Positions 1 through 7,466 of a stretch of 13,999 nt of DNA are shown piece by piece (within the stretch, counting starts at the first letter, position 1; every line of letters begins with the position of its first letter). Source of the stretch: Dehalococcoidia bacterium (GTDB lineage Bacteria; Chloroflexota; Dehalococcoidia; Dehalococcoidales; Fen-1064); NCBI GenBank assembly GCA_003153955.1, contig PMCB01000061.1, positions 1 through 13,999 on the forward strand, in the 5' to 3' direction. Position numbers and translations under genes: made by a program. The notes under the pieces were generated by a model, which was given only the letters and a program-made list of their open reading frames with translations, did no database searches and was not told where the DNA came from.

Positions 1-87
1 TAGTTACTTATGAACTTGTTAGTAATCCCCGAAACTTAAGGTCGAGGTGAGTTTAGTAAAACAAAATTGGAAATCATTTTTTAATGA
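1..87. other. Short intergenic edge, no gene seen
   Basis: No coding region is recognised. An AT-rich inverted repeat (72-78 with 83-89, 4-nt loop) overlaps the stop codon of the HAD gene. Read on the minus strand it could form a weak hairpin at the end of that gene, but no strong U-run follows, so I do not call it a terminator. Confidence 0.4.
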
Positions 88-774
88 TTAATCTAATAAT
101 TCAGGGATTTCAAGCAGTGATTTTACCTCAAAATCAGGTTTAACTGCGTGGTCCCAATGATTATTATTGCGGTTCAGCCAACAGGTTTTTATCCCGAGTT
201 TATTGGGCGCGATAATATCGGAGCTGCCATCCCCGATATGTAAAATATTTTCGGAGGAAACATGATAATACTCGATTACATATTTAAAGAATTTTGGATT
301 TAGTTTATATGCCTGCAAGTCTTCCGAAACAAACAATTTATCGAATTCAAATAGTCCGCTGATGTTTCCCAGCATTTCGTTATCGCAATCGGTAGAGAGA
401 CAAACCGTGTATTTATGTTTTATCCCCTCAAAAAACGGCTTGACATCGTTAAAAAGCCGATTCATTTTATGTCCTTGAATCAATATGCCTGCCGCCAGCT
501 TCGGGTCATAATCCAGTTGAATTTCTGAAAACATTTGCGTATAGGAATTTTCGAAGATACTGCGCACATTCATGAATTTGTCTTCATTCAGAGCGGCTTG
601 ATGCAGGTTTTTAAACACTATTTCGTTGGCTCTATCCCCGTATTTCGCGGCGAATTCTTCAGTATAATTTTCTTTGAGGAATTCTCTCCAGGCGTATTCG
701 ATGCTCTCGTCGACACTGACAAGAGTTTGAAAAAGGTCAAGGCTGATGATTTTAACGTTTTTAGCTTTTTTCAT
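88..774 (-). CDS. HAD-superfamily hydrolase
   Basis: This 228-aa protein is a haloacid dehalogenase-fold hydrolase, probably a small-molecule phosphatase acting in the cytoplasm. The four HAD motifs are visible: motif I SLDLFQTL with nucleophile Asp13, motif II CLSTD (Ser127/Thr128), motif III Lys around 157-161 (YKLNPK), and motif IV IGDGSSD (Asp182, Asp186). Residues about 20-110 form the helical cap insertion. The second acidic residue usual in phosphatases (DxD) is Phe15, a DLF variant also found in many uncharacterised members and in dehalogenase-like branches, so the substrate is unclear. There is no signal peptide. The ATG at 774 has only a weak purine-rich stretch upstream. A terminator separates it from metK, so it is either expressed by read-through or has its own unseen promoter. 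The family is secure; the substrate is unknown. Confidence 0.88.
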   Translation of the reverse strand: MKKAKNVKIISLDLFQTLVSVDESIEYAWREFLKENYTEEFAAKYGDRANEIVFKNLHQAALNEDKFMNVRSIFENSYTQMFSEIQLDYDPKLAAGILIQGHKMNRLFNDVKPFFEGIKHKYTVCLSTDCDNEMLGNISGLFEFDKLFVSEDLQAYKLNPKFFKYVIEYYHVSSENILHIGDGSSDIIAPNKLGIKTCWLNRNNNHWDHAVKPDFEVKSLLEIPELLD

Positions 775-792
775 TTATTCTTTTGGTATTCA

Positions 793-822
793 AACTAAAA
801 GAGGGGGCTTGCGGCCCCCTCT
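793..822 (-). terminator. Intrinsic terminator after metK
   Basis: A 9-bp perfect GC-rich stem (800-808 with 814-822, loop TTGCG on the plus strand) is followed on the minus strand by TTTTAGTTT. It lies 20 bases beyond the metK stop codon. It should end the metK transcript before the HAD gene. Confidence 0.8.
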
Positions 823-841
823 TCCTTACCGGAATTGATTA

Positions 842-2053
842 TTATTTCCCGAAGGCTTCTTTTTTCAGGGTTGCGGCCAGGTCTGTCTTTTCCCACGGCA
901 GGTCGACATCCAGCCGTCCGAAATGCCCGTAGGCGGCGGTCTTGGTGTAGATGGGACGGCGCAGGTCAAAGTATTTGATGATTGCCGCCGGCCTGAGGTC
1001 GAAATGTTTCTCGATTAATTTCAAGATGGCATCATTCGGGATTTTATTGGTATCAAAAGTCTCGACCGAGACAGAGAGCGGCGCGGCTTTACCGATCACA
1101 TAGGAAATCTGAATTTCCAGCCGGTCGGCGATACCCGCGGCCACCAGGTTCTTGGCAACATATCGGCCCATGTAAGCAGCGCTGCGGTCGACTTTGGTGG
1201 GGTCTTTGCCGGAGAAAGCGCCGCCGCCGTGCCGGGCGATGCCGCCGTAGGTATCGACCAGCAGTTTGCGGCCGGTGAAACCGGTATCGCAGGCCGGGCC
1301 GCCGAGGACGAACCGGCCGGTGCCGTTGACATAGAATTGGGTGTCTTTGTCGATTAATTTCGCCGGAATGACTTTCTTGATGACTTTCTCGATGATATCG
1401 TTCCGGATTTGCTCGTTGGTGGCCTCCGGGTCATGTTGCGCGGCAATTACCATATTGGTGATGCGCTTGGCTTTGCCCTTGTTGTATTCAACCGTTACCA
1501 GCGTTTTGCCGTCCGGCCGCAGGTAAGGGATAATCTTCTTCTTTCTAACCTCAGCCAGTCTCAAAGCCAGTTTATGTGATAAAGCGATGGGCAGCGGCAT
1601 CAGTTCCGGGGTTTCGTTGCAGGCAAAGCCGAACATTAGGCCCTGGTCGCCGGCGCCTTCCAGGTCGAGCGCGTCCACTTTTTTCTTAGCTTTTGCTTCC
1701 AGCGATTTGCTGACGCCCATATCGATATCGGGCGATTGTTTTTTAATGCCGACGATGACGCCGCAGGACTGGTAATCGAAGTTATAGTTGGGGTTGGTAT
1801 AGCCGATAGTCTGGATAGTCTTGCGCACGACATCCTCGACATCGACATAGGTTTTAGTGGTGATTTCACCCAGTACAACGACTAAGCCGGTGGTGACGGC
1901 CGTCTCGCAGGCCACCCGGCCCATCGGGTCCTCTTTCATAATCGCGTCCAGAATCGCGTCGGATATCTGGTCGCAAACCTTGTCGGGATGTCCTTCGGTG
2001 ACGGATTCCGAAGCGAGCAGGTATTTCGGGGATTCCATAAACGTGTTTCCCAT
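842..2053 (-). CDS. metK: S-adenosylmethionine synthetase (methionine adenosyltransferase)
   Basis: MetK makes S-adenosylmethionine from methionine and ATP, releasing phosphate and diphosphate. The 403-aa length is close to the bacterial norm. Family signatures are intact: GHPDKVCDQ (residues 21-29, ATP and metal binding), GAGDQG (133-138), and the P-loop-like [19 protein letters not shown] (276-294) with its catalytic Lys, Asp and Arg residues. The enzyme is normally a cytoplasmic tetramer. The ATG at 2053 is chosen because AGGAG lies just upstream; an in-frame ATG five codons later has no better site. The gene is monocistronic by appearance: a SAM-I riboswitch leader precedes it and a strong terminator follows. 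It should therefore be repressed by its own product. The identification is essentially certain. Confidence 0.98.
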   Translation of the reverse strand: MGNTFMESPKYLLASESVTEGHPDKVCDQISDAILDAIMKEDPMGRVACETAVTTGLVVVLGEITTKTYVDVEDVVRKTIQTIGYTNPNYNFDYQSCGVIVGIKKQSPDIDMGVSKSLEAKAKKKVDALDLEGAGDQGLMFGFACNETPELMPLPIALSHKLALRLAEVRKKKIIPYLRPDGKTLVTVEYNKGKAKRITNMVIAAQHDPEATNEQIRNDIIEKVIKKVIPAKLIDKDTQFYVNGTGRFVLGGPACDTGFTGRKLLVDTYGGIARHGGGAFSGKDPTKVDRSAAYMGRYVAKNLVAAGIADRLEIQISYVIGKAAPLSVSVETFDTNKIPNDAILKLIEKHFDLRPAAIIKYFDLRRPIYTKTAAYGHFGRLDVDLPWEKTDLAATLKKEAFGK

Positions 2054-2127
2054 TAACTCTCCTTCTTTTTCTTTATTGATATCTTATTTTTATTCGGTTC
2101 CGGGCTGCCGGCATTTTATAATCTTGC

Positions 2128-2153
2128 TTCACCTGACGCCGGTCGCAGGTGAA
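2128..2153 (-). other. Hairpin in the metK leader
   Basis: A perfect 8-bp inverted repeat (TTCACCTG, 10-nt loop, CAGGTGAA) lies between the riboswitch terminator and metK, 75 bases before the start codon. No U-run follows on either strand, so it is not an intrinsic terminator. It may be an mRNA stability or processing structure, or a protein site; this is not established. Confidence 0.45.
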
Positions 2154-2215
2154 TAACACATCGCCGCCTTCGTTTTACTATTGGCTATCGGGGAAGCGGC
2201 TCTAGAGGCGGTAGA

Positions 2216-2248
2216 AAATAAAAAACCTCCATGTTTCGGAGGCTTTTT
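2216..2248 (-). terminator. Riboswitch-controlled terminator in the metK leader
   Basis: Read on the minus strand, AAAAAGCCTCC and GGAGGTTTTTT pair around a 7-nt loop, with a T-rich tail running into TATTTTC. It lies 27 bases after the SAM-I aptamer and about 160 bases before metK. The segment CCATGT directly after the aptamer (2275-2270) can pair with ACATGG in the loop and 3' stem of this terminator (2234-2229), a plausible antiterminator. The expected behaviour is termination when SAM is bound. Confidence 0.85.
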
Positions 2249-2274
2249 GCCTTCCTTTTCCATAATTGTACATG

Positions 2275-2376
2275 GCATATCGTTTCCCTTTCGGGATGGC
2301 TTTAGCACCTTTAAGAGGTCTCAAAGGTTGCCGGGTGGGTCATTGGGCCAATTCCCTAACCACCGCTCTCGATAGC
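2275..2376 (-). promoter_or_regulatory. SAM-I (S-box) riboswitch aptamer
   Basis: The minus strand carries the conserved S-box elements in order. P1 5' arm TATCG is followed by GAGAGCGGTGG (kink-turn region), GGGAA and TGGCCC, then the hallmark GGCAACC (2332-2326), GGTGCTAA (2309-2302), a GCCATCCCGAAAGGG hairpin, and the closing P1 3' arm CGATA. It binds S-adenosylmethionine directly. Placed before an intrinsic terminator and metK, it should reduce MetK synthesis when SAM is plentiful. The class is identified by sequence conservation; no other S-box was seen in the window. Confidence 0.96.
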
Positions 2377-2409
2377 AAAGATTATTAAATTGTTAACTTT
2401 GTGATTTAA

Positions 2410-2439
2410 ATATTATCACTTTTCGGGACGGGCTGTCAA
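2410..2439 (-). promoter_or_regulatory. Sigma-70-type promoter of the metK leader
   Basis: On the minus strand TTGACA (2439-2434) and TAATAT (2415-2410) are separated by 18 bases. Transcription would start near 2403, about 25 bases before the SAM-I aptamer, as expected for a riboswitch leader. The -35 box is perfect and the -10 box is one base from consensus. Confidence 0.8.
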
Positions 2440-2461
2440 AAAGCATTTACTGACTCTGCCG

Positions 2462-2480
2462 CCGGGGAATGTTTCCCCGG
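2462..2480. repeat. Perfect inverted repeat after ahcY
   Basis: CCGGGGAA and TTCCCCGG form an 8-bp perfect stem with a 3-nt loop, 31 bases beyond the ahcY stop and 23 bases upstream of the metK -35 box. No U-run follows directly on either strand. It may end ahcY transcription weakly or stabilise the 3' end of the mRNA. Confidence 0.5.
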
Positions 2481-2510
2481 TTTCATGGATTCGCAGTCCC
2501 GTGAATGATT

Positions 2511-3785
<1,275 letters not shown>

Positions 3786-3791
3786 TTATGA

Positions 3792-4652
3792 TTAGTGTTG
3801 AAACTGCCCGGCAACCTCGGCCGGCACGGCCACCGTCCCCATAATGATGGGTTTTTGGTGGCAATCACTGCCGCCGGTGCTGAGCAGATGATGTTTGCGC
3901 GTAAAGTCAAGATAAGCCGCGACGGTCGCATCATCGTGTCCGGGATGCCATATTTCCAGACCGTTGATATATTCTATCATATTTTCGGCGATGATTCGGG
4001 TTTGCTGCCGCAGGTCTTTTGTCACGGTTCCCAGCGAAGTGCCGCCGCGGTCGTTGCCGTGGGCCAGCACCAGCACGCCGCCGGCCTGATGTATCAGTTG
4101 TGACGCTTCCGGCAGGGACAGCGGATATTTGGGCACATCGCACTTTGTCAGATACCTGTTGAATGCTTCCTGGGTGTCCTGCACGATGCCTTTTTTAATC
4201 ATGTACGCCGCGATGTGCGGCCGCCCGAAAGCGCCGTCAACACTTTCACGGATATTCTGCATGTCCTGTGCCGTAAACAGGGCCCGGCCTTCTTTTTTAA
4301 ATTCGATATTGATTTTTTCTAAAATTTCCTGCGCCCTTTTTTCTCGGCGTTCCCGCATCACCCGGAGTTTTTCGAGCAGCGGTTGGTTGTGAATATCGAA
4401 GTTATACCCCAGAAAATCCAGCGAAACGGCTTTATTCTGAAATGGAAAAGTTCCATTCAATTCCACTCCGGTGATATAACCGATGCCGTATTCTTTTGTC
4501 AGGGCGATGGCTTTTTCCTGTGCGACCAGAGAATCATGGTCGGTAATAGCCATAAACCCGATATTGCGTCTTTTAGCTTCTTTAATGACCTCTTCCACGG
4601 GCAAAGCCCCGTCGGAGCCGGTGCTGGTATGAATATGCAGGTCGATTTTCAT
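3792..4652 (-). CDS. PHP-domain metal-dependent phosphoesterase
   Basis: This 286-aa protein is a complete single-domain PHP phosphoesterase of the YciV/RNase AM type. That group includes a 3',5'-nucleotide bisphosphate phosphatase and 5'-3' exoribonucleases. Putative trinuclear metal ligands are all present: His6 and His8 (DLHIHT), Asp14, His39 (ITDHD), Glu64 (GVE), His146 (GRPHIA), His198 (LAHGN), Asp263 and His265 (GSDCH). An insertion at about 95-145 matches the family's helical subdomain. It lies immediately before ahcY, which suggests a role in clearing nucleotide by-products such as pAp; this is inference. An extended -10 box sits just upstream. The ATG at 4652 fits the DLHIHT motif near the N-terminus. 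Confidence 0.9.
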   Translation of the reverse strand: MKIDLHIHTSTGSDGALPVEEVIKEAKRRNIGFMAITDHDSLVAQEKAIALTKEYGIGYITGVELNGTFPFQNKAVSLDFLGYNFDIHNQPLLEKLRVMRERREKRAQEILEKINIEFKKEGRALFTAQDMQNIRESVDGAFGRPHIAAYMIKKGIVQDTQEAFNRYLTKCDVPKYPLSLPEASQLIHQAGGVLVLAHGNDRGGTSLGTVTKDLRQQTRIIAENMIEYINGLEIWHPGHDDATVAAYLDFTRKHHLLSTGGSDCHQKPIIMGTVAVPAEVAGQFQH

Positions 4653-4692
4653 TAATTTTACTTCTCATTAGCGACGTGCGGGATTTTTAAAC

Positions 4693-4701
4693 ATTGTAAC
4701 A
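4693..4701 (-). promoter_or_regulatory. Probable extended -10 promoter for the PHP-ahcY operon
   Basis: TGTTACAAT on the minus strand matches an extended -10 element (TGnTATAAT with one change). It would start transcription near 4686, about 34 bases before the PHP start codon. No good -35 box was found, which is tolerated with an extended -10. Confidence 0.42.
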
Positions 4702-4724
4702 TATTTCGAGTGTAATCCGGGTTT

Positions 4725-4754
4725 TTGTTAGATTCACCGCGTAAGCGGTATAAT
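4725..4754 (+). promoter_or_regulatory. Probable promoter of the PfkB kinase gene
   Basis: A perfect TATAAT (4749-4754) lies 18 bases after TTGTTA (4725-4730, four of six consensus bases). Transcription would start near 4761, leaving a leader of about 50 bases. The kinase start codon has GAGGG at 4802-4806. This promoter is divergent from the PHP-ahcY promoter and lies within 60 bases of it. Confidence 0.65.
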
Positions 4755-4809
4755 ATTTTGTACAACACAACACGGCACTTAGAGTGACTAAAAGTTAATT
4801 TGAGGGTTT

Positions 4810-5736
4810 ATGAAGAAAAATATTATTGTTTCCGGTTCCTTGGCCTACGACAAGATTATGGATTTTCCCGGTTACTTTTCCGAACATATCCTCCCGGAAA
4901 AAATACATATGCTCAGCGTCACTTTTCAGGTCAACAGCATCAAGGAGAAGTTCGGCGGCACGGCGGGGAATATTGCCTACGCGCTGAGCTTACTGGGCGA
5001 ACACCCGGTAATTGCCGGCTCCATCGGACATGACTACAAAAGGTATTTCGACTGGTTCGCTAAAAACGGGATTGCCACTGACGATATTAAAATAATTGAG
5101 GATGATTTTACCGCCGGTGCCTATATTACCACGGACAAGGCCGATAATCAGATTACTGGGTTCCACCCCGGCGCCATGAAATATTCTTCCGCGCTGGATT
5201 TCGCGCGCTTCAAACCCAAAGAAACCATCGTTACCGTCTCCCCGGGTAATCTGGTAGATATGATTAATTATCCGGAAATTTGCAAAGCCGCGGGTATTGA
5301 CTATATTTTCGACCCCGGGCAGGCCTTACCGGTGCTGGACGGTGAAAAACTGGTCCGGGCGATTGACGGGTGCCTCATCCTGATGGCCAACGATTACGAA
5401 ATCGAATTGATCACCGCTAAAACCGGACTGAATAAAGCGGCCTTGCAGAAACTGGCTAAGGCGATAATCGTTACACAAGGGGAATTCGGTTCCCTGGTTA
5501 CGACACAGACTGAGGAGTGTCAAATCCCGGCGGTTAAACCGAAACAGGCAGTGGACCCGACCGGCTGCGGCGATGCTTACCGCGGCGGCTTGCTCAGCGG
5601 ACTGGTACACGGCAAGAGCCTCAAAGACAGCGCCAAAATGGGCAGCGTTTGTGCCTCTTTCTGCGTCGAATGCTACGGCACCCAGGATTACCGGTTCAGC
5701 AAAGCGGAATTTGACGAAAGGCTCAACGGAATATAA
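4810..5736 (+). CDS. PfkB/ribokinase-family kinase, candidate adenosine kinase
   Basis: This 308-aa cytoplasmic kinase belongs to the PfkB (ribokinase) family, which phosphorylates sugars or nucleosides with ATP. The N-terminal signature FGGTAGNIA is at 48-56. The C-terminal signature DPTGCGDAYRGG (249-260) holds the anion hole and catalytic base Asp255. VTQGEFGS (222-229) lies in the ATP region. Length and motifs indicate an intact enzyme. Sequence alone cannot distinguish adenosine, ribose or other substrates. Its position beside ahcY, whose forward reaction needs adenosine removed, makes adenosine kinase the best guess. It is the only plus-strand gene here. The ATG at 4810 follows TGAGGGTTT. 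No other gene follows on its strand, so it is probably monocistronic. Confidence 0.9.
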   Translation: MKKNIIVSGSLAYDKIMDFPGYFSEHILPEKIHMLSVTFQVNSIKEKFGGTAGNIAYALSLLGEHPVIAGSIGHDYKRYFDWFAKNGIATDDIKIIEDDFTAGAYITTDKADNQITGFHPGAMKYSSALDFARFKPKETIVTVSPGNLVDMINYPEICKAAGIDYIFDPGQALPVLDGEKLVRAIDGCLILMANDYEIELITAKTGLNKAALQKLAKAIIVTQGEFGSLVTTQTEECQIPAVKPKQAVDPTGCGDAYRGGLLSGLVHGKSLKDSAKMGSVCASFCVECYGTQDYRFSKAEFDERLNGI

Positions 5737-5786
5737 CAAAATCTACCCCGGTTAGTTTTATCTCAACCCGTGGGAGAGGGGGGGGT

Positions 5787-5818
5787 AAAAAAGCCTTGTC
5801 ATTCCTGCAGGTTTTTTT
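5787..5818 (+). terminator. Possible terminator after the PfkB kinase gene
   Basis: AAAAAAGCC (5787-5795) can pair with GGTTTTTTT (5810-5818) in a 9-bp stem with one G-T wobble around a 14-nt loop, about 50 bases after the kinase stop. The A-tract and T-tract on the two arms would let it work on either strand. The stem has only two G-C pairs, so this is tentative. Confidence 0.35.
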
Positions 5819-5841
5819 GTCCGTATTAAGCAAGGCCTGAG

Positions 5842-5864
5842 TTAGAGGGGCGCAGCCCCTCTAA
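5842..5864. repeat. Palindromic element with GCGCAGC core
   Basis: TTAGAGGGG, loop CGCAG and CCCCTCTAA form a perfect 9-bp stem. The core GGGCGCAGCCC recurs in the palindrome at 13556-13572, so the two look like copies of one short dispersed family. Confidence 0.55.
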
Positions 5865-5872
5865 GTAATCTC

Positions 5873-5912
5873 CTCCCTCGCCGCGCACGGAGAGGGAGCC
5901 AGAGGGTGAGGT
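5873..5912. repeat. Purine/pyrimidine palindromic repeat, copy 1
   Basis: CTCCCTC (5873-5879) pairs with GAGGGAG (5892-5898), and a purine-rich tail AGAGGGTGAGG follows. The same layout, a C/T-rich arm, its G/A-rich complement and then an AAGG or GAGG tail, occurs at 10044-10076 and at 13661-13687. This suggests a degenerate dispersed repeat family. Confidence 0.45.
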
Positions 5913-6110
5913 TTTATTCTCTTTTAGGGTTTGATAATCCGCCCTTTGTGTCAGAGAGGGCGTCACCATAAAGTGAATTTGCAACTAAGTTTCAATGTAC
6001 GCGATTATTCTTGAACACAAAACAACAAATTCCGAATAATGCGAAACTAAGGTCTGACGGTTGCCGGCATCCTGATATCAAATACCCTGACAAAAATTCA
6101 AGGAATTAAA

Positions 6111-6212
6111 TTATTTCTTTGCGGGGGTTTTCTTTTCAGCTTTCCGCCGGTCTTCCGCCAGGGTTTGTTTGTGGCGGTGTTCGCGAAGAGCCATTTTCTT
6201 GCCTTTGTTCAT
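6111..6212 (-). CDS. Small basic ORF, 33 aa, unknown function
   Basis: This 33-codon reading frame begins at ATG (6212) and ends at TAA (6111). It starts MNKGKKMALREHRHKQ and ends KTPAKK, with about half of its residues Lys, Arg or His. The composition suits an RNA- or ribosome-associated peptide. It resembles, only loosely, the short Lys/Arg-rich bacterial proteins related to the Cox24/mS38 domain. GGAG lies 13 bases before the ATG, somewhat too far for an ideal ribosome site. It lies 135 bases downstream of core metE on the same strand. I do not recognise the family with confidence. The clean start, stop and strongly biased composition, in a region otherwise without coding signal, argue that it may be real. 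Confidence 0.45.
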   Translation of the reverse strand: MNKGKKMALREHRHKQTLAEDRRKAEKKTPAKK

Positions 6213-6280
6213 ATCTTTTAATTTACTCCAATTTTACTAAAATTCCAAGTCTTGCTTGAAAAAAAGTTCTAAGAACCAAT

Positions 6281-6345
6281 ATCTAAAGTCTAAACATTCG
6301 TATTTAGTGCTTTGATATTGTTTAGAATTTAGTATTTCGGATTTC
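6281..6345. repeat. AT-rich quasi-repeat downstream of core metE
   Basis: The stretch is built from variants of short words such as TATTTAGT, ATATTGTTTAG, AATTTAGTATTTC and GGATTTC. It resembles the non-coding AT-rich dispersed sequence often found between genes in environmental anaerobe genomes. Only one copy lies in this window, so its dispersed nature rests on recall rather than on what is seen here. Confidence 0.35.
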
Positions 6346-6347
6346 TT

Positions 6348-7382
6348 TTATCCGATGTATTTGCTTCTGATGTAAGCGGAAAGGTCGGCCAGCAACTGTA
6401 AAGCACGTTCCGCCGCCGCTTCGCTGCCGATCGGACCCAATCCGCAGGCCGGCAGCAATAATCCCTGCTCAACCAGCGTTTTAAAAGGGATGCCTTTGCG
6501 GGTAAAGGGCGCCATCGCCGATTCCAGCCGGTCTTTCAAACTGGCGACGCTTTCTTTATTCACGGACTCAGCGTCAGTCGGGATAATCCCCCAGCCGATG
6601 CAATTCCCGTTATCCATGAATTTCTTGACTTCCTTGGTGTAAATCGCCAGCGAATCCGGGTATTTATAAGCATCGAAATGGATGATATTAGCGCTGGTTT
6701 GCATTAATACCGACCAATCGGTATTGCCGCAGCAGTGCACGCCTTTGATGCCCCTGATGCCGGCAAAGGTTTCTTCCAGCGCGGCAATGACCTGTTCGCG
6801 GGACAACTGCATGGCGATTGAACCGAAAGCAGTCATATACGGTTCATCGACGAACATAATCGTGTTCCGGTTGATTTTGCTTAATACTTGTTCCTGCCGG
6901 CTGGCTTTCAGACGTAAAAACTTAGGTACCACATCGCCGAAAGTTTCATCGTAAATAATCGCTTTGCCGCTTTCATCGGTCACGGTCAAACCCCAGCTGA
7001 TCGGCCCGGTAACATGTCCCTTCACCGCGCGCGGCGTAAGCTTCCTGAGCGCGTCGGGAAAGGCCTGGAATCCGGCCGCGTATTCCGGACTAAGTGTGTA
7101 TTTTGAAAAATCATTTGCCAGATAATCGGTGTAGAACTGCTCCAGTTGCCGGGTTAAATCCTGTTTGCGGTCGACGTAGATTTTTTCGCCTTTAATGACG
7201 ATACCCGGAAAGCCTTCGCTGTACTGGGCATACATATTCTCCAGAAAAGTGCGCTTTGGCAATTGCGGCCAGGCCGGAATATCGCGCAAATAATGGGCCA
7301 CCAGTTCGCAAGCCCGAACCGGGTCTTTGTGCGGCACACTGCCGATGATGGTCGGTAAACACCCGAATTGACAATTGGCCAC
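6348..7382 (-). CDS. Core methionine synthase (MetE C-terminal-domain type), probably methylcobalamin-dependent
   Basis: This 344-aa protein corresponds to the catalytic C-terminal barrel of MetE and lacks the N-terminal barrel that binds methyltetrahydrofolate. Stand-alone versions ('core MetE'), one characterised from Dehalococcoides mccartyi, move a methyl group from methylcobalamin to homocysteine. Seen motifs are GSVPHKDP near the N-terminus, VTGPISWGL (124-132), FVDEP (177-181), HCCGNTDW (216-223, zinc ligands His216 and Cys218) and PACGLG (311-316, zinc ligand Cys313). The expected Glu zinc ligand aligns with Asp237 (HFDAY). It starts at GTG (7382), preceded by AAGGAAG at suitable spacing. 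It follows mtnP by 84 bases on the same strand. A role in methylating another thiol cannot be excluded. Confidence 0.85.
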   Translation of the reverse strand: MANCQFGCLPTIIGSVPHKDPVRACELVAHYLRDIPAWPQLPKRTFLENMYAQYSEGFPGIVIKGEKIYVDRKQDLTRQLEQFYTDYLANDFSKYTLSPEYAAGFQAFPDALRKLTPRAVKGHVTGPISWGLTVTDESGKAIIYDETFGDVVPKFLRLKASRQEQVLSKINRNTIMFVDEPYMTAFGSIAMQLSREQVIAALEETFAGIRGIKGVHCCGNTDWSVLMQTSANIIHFDAYKYPDSLAIYTKEVKKFMDNGNCIGWGIIPTDAESVNKESVASLKDRLESAMAPFTRKGIPFKTLVEQGLLLPACGLGPIGSEAAAERALQLLADLSAYIRSKYIG

Positions 7383-7466
7383 TTTATTTTACTTCCTTTG
7401 CGAGACCTTCCCAAAACCCTGTTATCAAACCCCAATAATATTCCATATGTTCTTGTTTCTTGATTA

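Larger units (their letters stand above)
5737..6110. other. Intergenic region with palindromic elements, no gene seen
   Basis: No convincing coding region lies on either strand. Besides the elements listed separately, it contains a G-rich run (5777-5785) and a 6-bp hairpin (CGCCCT/AGGGCG, about 5940-5962). A short AT-rich inverted repeat at 6095-6107, followed by TTT on the minus strand, could weakly terminate the small ORF to its right. The stretch looks like a collecting point for dispersed repeats. Confidence 0.6.

Noticed and set aside
2181..2375. Plus-strand open frame of 64 codons in the metK leader
   Set aside because: It lies antisense across the SAM-I aptamer and terminator, which fully explain the conserved sequence there.
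5740..6000. CRISPR array or tRNA in the repeat-rich gap
   Set aside because: The repeated elements are single, unevenly spaced palindromes with no direct repeats and spacers, and no cloverleaf could be drawn.
7383..7466. Cobalamin or second SAM riboswitch before core metE
   Set aside because: The 84-base gap is too short and shows neither a cobalamin-box nor S-box conserved elements.
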